From an uncultured Treponema sp. (GTDB taxonomy: Bacteria > Spirochaetota > Spirochaetia > Treponematales > Treponemataceae), in assembly GCA_937885175.1 (NCBI GenBank), contig CAKZZO010000152.1, forward strand, positions 1 to 5,226: a DNA stretch of 5,226 nucleotides, read 5' to 3'. Shown here piece by piece: positions 1 to 5,092 of this stretch. The stretch's first letter is position 1. The number at the start of each line of letters is the position of its first letter. The position numbers were made by a program, and so were the translations under genes. The notes under the pieces are model-generated. The model worked only from the letters and a program-made list of their open reading frames with translations. It was not told where the DNA came from and did no database searches.

Positions 1-65
1 TGAGACTCTTTTACCTGTGCCCTTTTTGTCTTACTTGTGAATGGATTATAATGCGGAGGCCCTGA
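1..65. other. Left-edge intergenic stretch, no gene assigned
   Basis: This is the sequence downstream of the pyrF stop codon. Short open frames enter from the left edge on the plus strand and stop within about 65 bases, so the tail of a plus-strand gene cannot be excluded or supported. A TATAAT hexamer is readable on both strands around 45-52, but no convincing -35 box or gene start goes with it. I see no hairpin followed by a T-run that would terminate pyrF here. Confidence 0.4.
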
Positions 66-1019
66 CTATATGCCCAGTTCCTTTTTCGCATTCAGCAAAT
101 CTTCTTTGGCCGCCAGTGCCGCATTTCCTGCCGCATCCGCCAGTTCTTTCAGGCTCAGGTTTCCGCTTTCCACTTTGTCGGCTAGTTCCGGTGCCTTTTT
201 CCATGCGCACAAAATGCCGCGGGAAGAGTTCACCGTGCCGCCCGCCTTATCCAAAAGCGTTGCCGCAATGCGAGCCGCGCCACCCTGGGCCCCGTAGCCT
301 GGAATCAGGAAGAAAATGTCGGGATAGGCATCCCGCAAGGCTCGGGCATCGCTTTCTTCCGTACAGCCCACAACTGCCCCCACTGGCGAACAGGTCTGCT
401 TGGGGTAGATTTTTCTAAATTCCGCACCGAGACGTTCCAGTTCTTCACCGGTTTTATCCAGCACACGGCCGCCTTTTTTCAGTTCCTGCTGCTCAATATC
501 CACCATGCCAGGGTTTGAGGTACGCAAAAGCACAAAAATGCCTTTTCCGCCGGCCGCCTCTTTTCCAGCAGATGCAGGAAGGGGTGCGCAGTAGTCGCTA
601 AAAGGTTTAAGTGTGTCAAAACCCATGTAAGGATTTACCGTAATGATGTCGGTTTCAAATTCACCAGTAAAATGAGCGCGGGCATAGGCCTTTGCAGTGT
701 CTGCAATGTCGCCGCGCTTAATGTCGCTTATGGCAATGAGTCCGGCTTCCTTTACAGCACGAATGGTTTCCACGTATGCCTTTAAGCCCGCAAGTCCCAT
801 GGCCTCATAGTAGGCAATCTGAATTTTACAGCAGCAGGCACTCTTGTCAGCCGCAATGCGCTTAATGATTTCCTTATTGTAGGTTAAGATTGCATCAGCC
901 GGAGATGAGAATACCTTAAGCAGGGGAGCCGGCAAATATGACGGATCTGTGTCCAGTCCAACGCAGAGCGGACCATTTGCGGCCGCTGCATCCTTTAATT
1001 GTTCCATTACATGTTTCAT
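66..1019 (-). CDS. pyrF: Orotidine 5'-phosphate decarboxylase (PyrF, long bacterial type)
   Basis: This cytoplasmic enzyme catalyses the last step of de novo UMP synthesis, decarboxylating OMP to UMP. The 317-residue product matches the longer OMP decarboxylase subfamily (about 270-310 aa) rather than the roughly 240-aa E. coli type. In order I see VGLDTDP (20-26), a lysine in CKIQIAYYE (K65), the catalytic block SDIKRGDIADTA (98-109) with the D-x-K-x-x-D residues D99, K101 and D104, VNPYMGFD (128-135), the VVGCT strand (216-220), the phosphate-binding PGYGAQGG loop (240-247) and the terminal NSSRG (264-268). All key catalytic residues are present, so the enzyme should be active. Residues 146-160 form an Ala/Gly/Lys-rich loop, and C62-C64 are three cysteines next to K65. 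The ATG at 1019 is chosen, and a second ATG five codons in (M5) is possible. Neither has a well-spaced Shine-Dalgarno; see the promoter entry. The gene stands alone, divergent from flaB, with no other pyr gene in the window. Confidence 0.95.
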   Translation of the reverse strand: MKHVMEQLKDAAAANGPLCVGLDTDPSYLPAPLLKVFSSPADAILTYNKEIIKRIAADKSACCCKIQIAYYEAMGLAGLKAYVETIRAVKEAGLIAISDIKRGDIADTAKAYARAHFTGEFETDIITVNPYMGFDTLKPFSDYCAPLPASAGKEAAGGKGIFVLLRTSNPGMVDIEQQELKKGGRVLDKTGEELERLGAEFRKIYPKQTCSPVGAVVGCTEESDARALRDAYPDIFFLIPGYGAQGGAARIAATLLDKAGGTVNSSRGILCAWKKAPELADKVESGNLSLKELADAAGNAALAAKEDLLNAKKELGI

Positions 1020-1025
1020 GCCTTC

Positions 1026-1054
1026 ATTATAATGTTTTTTTTTCTATATGAGAA
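1026..1054 (-). promoter_or_regulatory. Candidate pyrF promoter, possibly leaderless
   Basis: Read on the minus strand, TTCTCA (1054-1049; 4 of 6 to TTGACA), a 17-nt spacer rich in A, and a perfect TATAAT (1031-1026) are followed after 6 nt (GAAGGC) by the pyrF ATG at 1019. Usual spacing from a -10 box would put the transcript start at or next to the A of the ATG, giving a leaderless mRNA. The alternative is that GAAGG is a very close ribosome binding site and the real promoter lies further upstream. The -10 box is embedded in the 10-bp palindrome CATTATAATG (1025-1034). Confidence 0.5.
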
Positions 1055-1077
1055 GTGGAGGGAGACGGAGGGCGGGG

Positions 1078-1096
1078 CTTGGGGTGCAACCCCAGG
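1078..1096. other. Perfect G/C hairpin with 3-nt loop
   Basis: TGGGGT (1080-1085) pairs perfectly with ACCCCA (1089-1094) around the loop GCA. A further T-G and C-G pair extend it to 8 bp. No T-run follows on either strand, so it is not an intrinsic terminator. Its left arm uses the same G-run that could take part in a G-quadruplex. Confidence 0.6.
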
Positions 1097-1129
1097 AGAA
1101 AGGGGTGTCGGCGCAACGAAGTGCGGCGC

Positions 1130-1161
1130 AGGGGAAAGGCTTTTCCCCTCCCCCTTTTTTT
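1130..1161 (+). other. Hairpin followed by C5-T7, terminator-like
   Basis: AGGGGAAA (1130-1137) pairs perfectly with TTTCCCCT (1142-1149) around the loop GGCT. CCCCC and then seven T follow on the plus strand. The T-run is separated from the stem by five C, which is unusual for an intrinsic terminator. It could still block transcription entering flaB from the left. No plus-strand gene ends nearby. Confidence 0.45.
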
Positions 1162-1165
1162 CACG

Positions 1166-1194
1166 AAAAAAAAATACAAATTTTTTCATTTTTT
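1166..1194 (+). promoter_or_regulatory. A/T-tract block upstream of the flaB promoter (UP-like)
   Basis: A9 (1166-1174), AAATTTTTT (1178-1186) and T6 (1189-1194) sit immediately upstream of the flaB -35 element. This is where an UP element or intrinsically curved DNA would contact the RNA polymerase alpha subunits. The role is inferred from position and composition only. Confidence 0.35.
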
Positions 1195-1197
1195 GCT

Positions 1198-1223
1198 TAA
1201 GGTTTTTTATGGGGTGTCGATAA
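1198..1223 (+). promoter_or_regulatory. Sigma-28 (FliA)-type promoter of flaB
   Basis: TAAGGTTT (1198-1205) matches the flagellar sigma-28 -35 consensus TAAAGTTT at 7 of 8 positions. GTCGATAA (1216-1223) matches the -10 consensus GCCGATAA at 7 of 8. The spacer is 10 nt against 11 in the enteric consensus. A transcript would start near 1230 and carry a leader of roughly 88 nt. This fits flaB as a late flagellar gene, transcribed once the anti-sigma factor has been exported. I see no equally good sigma-70 promoter for flaB. Confidence 0.7.
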
Positions 1224-1233
1224 AAATAGTGTA

Positions 1234-1310
1234 GGGTGGTGCACCCGGGAACAACAGGTTACAAAAACAAAGGGGCCTGTCGTTAAAAAACCAGTTAGTA
1301 ATATAAGGAG
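1234..1310 (+). promoter_or_regulatory. Structured flaB 5' leader with ribosome binding site
   Basis: The leader contains a small hairpin (GGGTG 1234-1238 with CACCC 1242-1246, loop GTG). A longer stem follows (1250-1258 with 1276-1284), 8 of 9 positions paired with one A-C mismatch and a 17-nt A-rich loop. The ribosome binding site AAGGAG (1305-1310) is 7 nt from the ATG and outside both stems. GGA triplets occur at 1248-1250 and inside the ribosome binding site at 1307-1309. These could be CsrA contacts, because CsrA controls flagellin translation in Borrelia and Bacillus. That role here is inference. Confidence 0.45.
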
Positions 1311-1317
1311 ATAAACT

Positions 1318-2178
1318 ATGGTTATTAATCACAACATGAGTGCAATGTTTTCACAGCGCGCGACAGGTCTTACAGAGCTGAGCAATCAGAAGAACATGGA
1401 AAAACTTTCTTCTGGTATGTCAATCAACCGTGCAGGTGATGATGCTTCTGGACTTGCAGTTTCTGAGAAAATGCGCAGCCAGATTCGTGGTATGAACCGC
1501 GCTTCTCGCAACGCACAGGATGGCATTTCATTCATCCAGACCACAGAAGGATATCTGCAGGAAACAACTGACATCGTTCAGCGTATCCGCGAACTGGCTG
1601 TTCAGTCTTCCAACGGTATCTACACTGCAGAAGACCGCATGCAGATTCAGGTTGAAGTTTCTTCACTGATTGCTGAAGTTGACCGCATCGCTTCACAGGC
1701 TCAGTTCAACGGTATGAACATGCTGACCGGACGTTTTGCCCGCTCAACCGGTGAAAACACCGTAACTGCTTCAATGTGGTTCCACATCGGTGCTAACATG
1801 GATCAGAGAACTCAGGTCTACATCGGCACTATGACTGCTGCTTCACTGGGCTTGCGCAACGTTGGAACTGAAGAAATCATGACTCTGGAAACTCCGGACG
1901 ATGCAAACCGCGCAATCGGTACACTGGACGAAGCACTGAAGAAGATTAACAAGCAGCGTGCTGACTTGGGTGCTTACCAGAACCGCCTTGAAAAGACAAT
2001 GGTAGGTTTGGATGTGGGTGCAGAAAACCTCCAGGCTTCTGAAAGCCGCATCCGCGATACAGACATGGCAAAGGAAATGGTAGACTTCACAAAGAACCAG
2101 GTTCTGAGCCAGGCTGGAACTGCAATGATTGCTCAGGCAAATCAGCAGTCACAGAATGTCTTGAGCCTGCTCCGCTAG
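1318..2178 (+). CDS. flaB: Flagellar filament core protein FlaB (periplasmic flagellin)
   Basis: This core flagellin polymerises into the filament of the spirochaete periplasmic flagella, which drive motility from inside the outer membrane. The 286-residue length matches treponemal FlaB. The N-terminal flagellin domain runs from about 1 to 140: INHNMSAMF (3-11), NRAGDDASGLAVSEKMRSQI (37-56) and QRIRELAVQ (88-96), which is the conserved D1 segment. The central part is short, with MNMLTGRF and the MWFHIGANMDQR block typical of spirochaetes. The C-terminal domain ends with ADLGAYQNRLE, ESRIRDTDMAKEM and the terminal QNVLSLLR. There is no signal peptide, as expected for export through the flagellar type III apparatus, and no cysteine. 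The ATG has the ribosome binding site AAGGAG 7 nt upstream. Treponemes usually carry several flaB paralogues, and which one this is cannot be told here. No other flagellar gene is in the window, and it appears monocistronic between a sigma-28-type promoter and a terminator. Confidence 0.97.
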   Translation: MVINHNMSAMFSQRATGLTELSNQKNMEKLSSGMSINRAGDDASGLAVSEKMRSQIRGMNRASRNAQDGISFIQTTEGYLQETTDIVQRIRELAVQSSNGIYTAEDRMQIQVEVSSLIAEVDRIASQAQFNGMNMLTGRFARSTGENTVTASMWFHIGANMDQRTQVYIGTMTAASLGLRNVGTEEIMTLETPDDANRAIGTLDEALKKINKQRADLGAYQNRLEKTMVGLDVGAENLQASESRIRDTDMAKEMVDFTKNQVLSQAGTAMIAQANQQSQNVLSLLR

Positions 2179-2188
2179 TAATATGCAA

Positions 2189-2205
2189 ACTGGCTTCCTG
2201 CCAGT
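2189..2205. other. First hairpin after flaB
   Basis: ACTGGC (2189-2194) pairs perfectly with GCCAGT (2200-2205) around the loop TTCCT, 10 nt after the flaB stop codon. No T-run follows. It may protect the 3' end of the flaB mRNA or add to termination with the two hairpins after it. Confidence 0.5.
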
Positions 2206-2212
2206 CTGAAAT

Positions 2213-2236
2213 AAGTCGGGAAGAAATTCCCGACTT
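2213..2236. terminator. 10-bp GAAA-tetraloop hairpin, possibly bidirectional terminator
   Basis: AAGTCGGGAA (2213-2222) pairs perfectly with TTCCCGACTT (2227-2236), closing a GAAA loop in the plus-strand RNA. On the plus strand GATTTTGC follows, and on the minus strand the stem ends in CTT followed by ATTTC. Both are weak T-runs. As it lies between convergent genes, it could help end both the flaB transcript and the dnaX-ybaB-recR transcript. No better terminator for the minus-strand cluster is visible. Confidence 0.55.
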
Positions 2237-2244
2237 GATTTTGC

Positions 2245-2269
2245 AGCACCCTTTTATGGGTGCTTTTTT
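2245..2269 (+). terminator. Intrinsic terminator of flaB
   Basis: AGCACCC (2245-2251) pairs perfectly with GGGTGCT (2258-2264) around the loop TTTTAT, and the last base of the stem begins a run of six T (2264-2269). This is a textbook rho-independent terminator for the plus strand. On the minus strand no T-run follows the stem, so it should work in one direction only. It ends 9 nt before the recR stop codon on the other strand. Confidence 0.85.
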
Positions 2270-2278
2270 AACGTTTCC

Positions 2279-2869
2279 TTAAAATCGTGTCCTTCCCCTA
2301 AAACTTCGCGCCAGAGTCAGTTTGTCTGCATACTCCAAGTCACCGCCAACAGGCAGTCCGCTTGCAAGGCGGGTAACGGTTACGCCGTCAATAAGGGAAA
2401 GCATTTTTTGCAGATAGAGTGCCGTGGTATCGCCTTCCACCGTGGGATTGGTAGCAATAATCACTTCTTTTACTCCACCGCCACGGACACGCTCCAGCAA
2501 GGAAGAAATGCGCAACTGGTCAGGCCCGATGCCGTCAAGAGGCGCAATTACACCGCCAAGCACATGAAAAAGCCCCTGAAATTCGTGAGCACTTTCAATC
2601 GTGGCGACATCCTGGGGCTGCTCCACCACACAGATAAGGGAACGGTCGCGCAGATTGTTTGAGCAGATTGGACAGGGATTGTTTTCTGTCCACGCACCGC
2701 ATACGGAACAGGGCTTAATCTTGCTCTGCAAGCTTGCCATTTGCTGGGAAAAACGCTGCACCCAGGCACTGTCCGCCTTTAGGATATGATTTACCAGTCG
2801 CCCTGCACTTTTTTTTCCGATGCCAGGAAGACGAGAAAAGGAATCAGTCAATTCATCAATAGCATTCAT
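2279..2869 (-). CDS. recR: Recombination mediator protein RecR
   Basis: RecR works with RecO (and RecF) to load RecA onto SSB-coated single-stranded DNA during gap repair. The 196-residue product (201 aa in E. coli) has every family element in order. These are the helix-hairpin-helix LPGIGKKSAGRL (14-25), a four-cysteine zinc site C54-x2-C57-x8-C66-x2-C69, a Toprim domain starting at SLICVVEQPQDV (77-88) and continuing through ATNPTVEGDTTALYL, and the C-terminal GLPVGGDLEYADKLTLARSF. The ATG at 2869 is chosen because it places LPGIG at the usual distance from the N-terminus and has a G-rich GGTGGGG about 6 nt upstream. A GTG at 2881, giving four more residues, is the alternative but has no ribosome binding site. 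recR starts 29 nt after ybaB ends and is probably the last gene of the dnaX-ybaB-recR operon. Confidence 0.95.
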   Translation of the reverse strand: MNAIDELTDSFSRLPGIGKKSAGRLVNHILKADSAWVQRFSQQMASLQSKIKPCSVCGAWTENNPCPICSNNLRDRSLICVVEQPQDVATIESAHEFQGLFHVLGGVIAPLDGIGPDQLRISSLLERVRGGGVKEVIIATNPTVEGDTTALYLQKMLSLIDGVTVTRLASGLPVGGDLEYADKLTLARSFRGRTRF

Positions 2870-2898
2870 TACGAGCCCCACCCACTGCTTTTGCCCGA

Positions 2899-3213
2899 CT
2901 ACAGATTCAAACCAGGAATATTCATGCCGCCAAAGAGTGAGCCTGACTTCTGCTTGATAAGTTCCTGCACTTTTTCCATGGCATCGTGGCTGGCGGCCAC
3001 AATCAAATCCTGCAGCATGGGAACGTCACGGGGGTCTACGGCGATGGGATCAATCTTAATGCCCAGCATCTCAAACTTGCCGTTGAGCGTCACCTGCACC
3101 ATGTTTCCGCCAGAAGAACCTGTAGCGGTCATTTCGCCCAGTTCTTCCTTCATTTTTTCCATCTGCCCCTGCAGATTCTGCATATTTTTGACCAAATCAA
3201 AGGGATTCATCAT
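2899..3213 (-). CDS. ybaB: YbaB/EbfC family nucleoid-associated protein
   Basis: This is a small DNA-binding protein of the YbaB/EbfC family. The Borrelia member EbfC binds DNA as a dimer and affects nucleoid structure and gene expression. The 104-residue product shows the family pattern: an N-terminal amphipathic helix rich in Met, Gln, Lys and Glu (NMQNLQGQMEKMKEELGEM), the TATGSSGGNMVQVTLNGKFEMLGIKIDP beta region with its V-x-V-T-L-N-G signature, a second helix (MLQDLIVAASHDAMEKVQELIKQK) and the glycine-rich tail LFGGMNIPGLNL. The start is ATG 3213 (or the adjacent ATG 3210), with GGAGG at 3227-3223 nine nucleotides upstream. A TTG at 3219 is in frame but only 3 nt from GGAGG. The gene overlaps the end of dnaX by 17 nt, implying translational coupling. 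The order dnaX-ybaB-recR matches E. coli. Confidence 0.93.
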   Translation of the reverse strand: MMNPFDLVKNMQNLQGQMEKMKEELGEMTATGSSGGNMVQVTLNGKFEMLGIKIDPIAVDPRDVPMLQDLIVAASHDAMEKVQELIKQKSGSLFGGMNIPGLNL

Positions 3214-5086
3214 TTTCAATTTCCTCCGTTATCTCAATGTCACCAGACTCATCCGTCTCTGGGACAACTTTTGCCGCTGGCTCAGACTCACCATCCTCTT
3301 TTTTTACTACGTTAACAATCGTACCGCGGAATGTATCGCAGAGAATCTTCACTTCTTTTGTTGCCATCTGCATGGGATTGACATGCTGAGGTGCCAGAAG
3401 CTTTACCGCAAACTGGAGCTTCTTGCCAGAAAGCCGTGCCAGATAAGATGCAATCTGCCCCTTTTGTGCTTCAAGTTGTTTTTGCAAAAAGGCGGACTCC
3501 ACCGTTACCGTCACCATGCTGTCCGAAAGCGTCCAGTGGGATGTACCCATAAGAGAAGTAGCAAGCATCACGTCCTGCACCTTCAAATCTGAAATGAGCC
3601 TGTCCTTTAGTTCATCCGCATCAAATACCGAACCAGAAGCACTTGCCGCCTGAAAGGATTCCGCCGCTGTTTGTTGGGGCGGAACAGCTCCGCCTTCGTC
3701 AAAAGGGTCTGGCACCTCTGGGGGAACCGCCTGTTCCAGAGGCTCCGGGTCAGGACTTGCCGTATCGGGTGCATAGCCACTGTAACCGCCGTCTGCATTC
3801 TGCAGGGCACTAAAAATGGGAAGTCCGTTGGGCATGGTTGCAGGTTTTGCACCGACATCGCCCTGAGCGTATGACGGACTTTCATGCACAGCCGTCTGAG
3901 GAGCAGATGGCTGTGACGACTGTGCCGAAACAGTTTGGGGTGCACCTGCAAGCAAGGCTTGAGCCTTATCAATCGCCGCCTTTACTTCCGCGGGAGACAC
4001 ATATTGACTCAACCAACTCAGGCGGCTGAATGCCAGTTCCAATTCATAGCGCGGATTCAGGGAATAGCGTATGTCTCGGTACAACTGCAAAAAAAGTGAA
4101 ATGCCGCGCTCAATCTGAATGGTATTCCAGGCATCCAGAACCGTCTTGGCGTACCTGTCCTGAGACTGCCCCAGCAAGGCTTCTTTTGAGATGCCATTTT
4201 TTATCAGCAAAAGGGAGCGCAGATAGTCCGTGCTGTTGGAAATCAGTTGTTCAATGGAAATGCCGCTCTGCAAAAATTCATCCAGTTGCGTAAGAGCCTG
4301 GGTAGTCTTGTTTGTGGCGCAGGATTCAAAAATGGCATTAAGCCTATCAACACCCACCAATCCCAGCTTGTCGCGAATTTTATCATAGGTGATTTCATTT
4401 CCGCTAAAGGCCGCCACTTGGTCAAAAAGGGTGTAGGCATCGCGGATAGAACCCGTTGACTCGCGGGCTATCCAGTACAAGGCCTCGTCTTCTGCCTTGA
4501 TATTGATTTCTGCTGCGGCTTCTCCCAGCAGGCTCTTTACTTTTTCAATAGGCACCAGGCGGAAGTTAAATTGCTGGCAACGGCTCTTTATCGTAGCAGG
4601 AACTTTCTGAAGTTCCGTTGTTGCAAAAATAAAGATGACATATGCCGGCGGCTCTTCAATGGTCTTGAGCAAGGCATTAAAAGCACTTGTAGAAAGCATA
4701 TGAACTTCGTCGATGATGTAAATCTTGTAGCGGCAACTTTGAGGCGGAAACAGCACCTCATCCTTAATCTGACGCACATCGTTGACGCTTGTATTTGACG
4801 CACCATCTATTTCGATAACATCAGTACAGGCTCCCTTGGTAATTTCCAGACACTGCTGACACGCGCCACAGGGAGTAGCCGTAGGCCCATTGGCACAGTT
4901 CAGAGCCTTAGCCAGAATACGTGCCGTAGATGTCTTTCCACAACCGCGCGGACCTGAAAAAAGATACGCATGCGCAATTTTTTGTGATTGAATTGAATTT
5001 CTCAGTGTCTCCGCAACGAACTCCTGCCCCACAAGGTCTTCAAACCGCTGTGGCCGTCGTCTCGTTGCCGTTACTTCATACGCCAT
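3197..5086 (-). CDS. dnaX: DNA polymerase III subunit tau (DnaX)
   Basis: This clamp-loader ATPase subunit loads the sliding clamp and, in its tau form, couples polymerase and helicase at the replication fork. The 629 residues are close to E. coli tau (643). The AAA+ part shows RRRPQRFEDLVGQE (9-22), Walker A GPRGCGKTS (45-53), zinc-site cysteines C64, C73, C76 and C79, Walker B IYIIDEVHML (122-131), sensor 1 around FATTE (154-158), the SRC motif (168-170) and sensor 2 GSIRDA (212-217). The clamp-loader collar domain follows to about 360. A Pro/Ala/Gln-rich linker (about 365-486), a C-terminal tau-type domain (487-596) and a very acidic tail (597-629, 14 Asp/Glu of 33) complete the protein. 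Short homopolymer runs at 4089-4095 and 3299-3305 might allow frameshifting; neither resembles the E. coli gamma site in position. The ATG at 5086 is chosen because MAYEVTA matches the usual DnaX N-terminus; no ribosome binding site precedes it. It is the first gene of the cluster. Confidence 0.97.
   Translation of the reverse strand: MAYEVTATRRRPQRFEDLVGQEFVAETLRNSIQSQKIAHAYLFSGPRGCGKTSTARILAKALNCANGPTATPCGACQQCLEITKGACTDVIEIDGASNTSVNDVRQIKDEVLFPPQSCRYKIYIIDEVHMLSTSAFNALLKTIEEPPAYVIFIFATTELQKVPATIKSRCQQFNFRLVPIEKVKSLLGEAAAEINIKAEDEALYWIARESTGSIRDAYTLFDQVAAFSGNEITYDKIRDKLGLVGVDRLNAIFESCATNKTTQALTQLDEFLQSGISIEQLISNSTDYLRSLLLIKNGISKEALLGQSQDRYAKTVLDAWNTIQIERGISLFLQLYRDIRYSLNPRYELELAFSRLSWLSQYVSPAEVKAAIDKAQALLAGAPQTVSAQSSQPSAPQTAVHESPSYAQGDVGAKPATMPNGLPIFSALQNADGGYSGYAPDTASPDPEPLEQAVPPEVPDPFDEGGAVPPQQTAAESFQAASASGSVFDADELKDRLISDLKVQDVMLATSLMGTSHWTLSDSMVTVTVESAFLQKQLEAQKGQIASYLARLSGKKLQFAVKLLAPQHVNPMQMATKEVKILCDTFRGTIVNVVKKEDGESEPAAKVVPETDESGDIEITEEIENDESL
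3223..3227 (-). promoter_or_regulatory. ybaB ribosome binding site inside dnaX
   Basis: GGAGG on the minus strand lies 9 nt before ybaB ATG 3213. It is encoded within the final Glu-Glu-Ile-Glu codons of dnaX, so ribosomes finishing dnaX pass directly over the ybaB start. It decides the ybaB start in favour of ATG 3213 or 3210 over TTG 3219. Confidence 0.8.
3299..3305 (-). other. A7 run in dnaX, possible slippage site near the 3' end
   Basis: On the coding strand the codons GTA AAA AAA GAG (V594 to E597) contain seven consecutive A. A -1 slip would add Arg-Gly-Trp and then hit TGA at 3290-3288, giving a 599-residue protein that lacks only the acidic tail. Nothing shows that slippage occurs, and I see no clear stimulatory hairpin. 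Confidence 0.3.
4088..4096 (-). other. T-TTT-TTG heptamer in dnaX, possible -1 frameshift site
   Basis: The coding-strand codons CTT TTT TTG (L331-F332-L333) fit the -1 slippery pattern X-XXY-YYZ with seven T. After a -1 slip the ribosome would add 14 residues and stop at a TGA, giving about 347 residues. That ends inside the collar domain, somewhat before the usual end of a gamma-type product, which weakens the idea. Confidence 0.25.
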
Positions 5087-5092
5087 AGATAT

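Larger units (their letters stand above)
1051..1175. other. Structured G-rich block in the pyrF/flaB divergent spacer
   Basis: This non-coding block changes composition sharply. It runs from a purine/G-rich part (1051-1084), through two strong hairpins (1078-1096 and 1130-1149), to a C5-T7 run (1150-1161) and then, after CACG, an A9 run (1166-1174). The T7 and A9 runs can pair across the CACG loop. Between the strong hairpins, 1111-1129 can form a weak stem (GCGC with GCGC, or CGCA with TGCG). It lies between divergent promoters, so it is not needed to terminate either visible gene. I suspect a dispersed intergenic repeat or a structured regulatory/insulating element. Only a genome self-comparison would show whether it is repeated. 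Confidence 0.45.

Noticed and set aside
70..297. A 75-codon plus-strand open frame with GGAGG (55-59) and a TATAAT (47-52) upstream
   Set aside because: It is fully antisense to the conserved C-terminal part of pyrF, the GGAGG is 10 nt from the ATG, and the product is a low-complexity Ser/Ala/Phe sequence.
1025..1034. The palindrome CATTATAATG as a repressor operator
   Set aside because: It is explained by the TATAAT box itself being nearly self-complementary, and ATTATAATG also occurs at 45-53 with no associated gene start.
1102..1219. The 9-bp direct repeat GGGGTGTCG at 1102-1110 and 1211-1219, which might be a target-site duplication
   Set aside because: The 100 bases between the copies have no terminal inverted repeats or transposase, and a 9-bp match in a G-rich spacer of this size is not surprising.
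999..1223. A 74-codon plus-strand open frame across the pyrF/flaB spacer
   Set aside because: It runs through hairpins, homopolymer runs and the flaB promoter, and its predicted sequence is low complexity.
2786..3592. A 268-codon plus-strand open frame antisense to recR, ybaB and the end of dnaX
   Set aside because: It lies opposite three well-supported genes, has no recognisable motif or ribosome binding site, and its composition looks like the reverse of their codons.
3607..3972. A 121-codon minus-strand open frame overlapping the dnaX linker in another frame
   Set aside because: It begins with TTG without a ribosome binding site and sits in the Pro/Ala/Gln-rich linker, whose codon composition naturally leaves another frame open.
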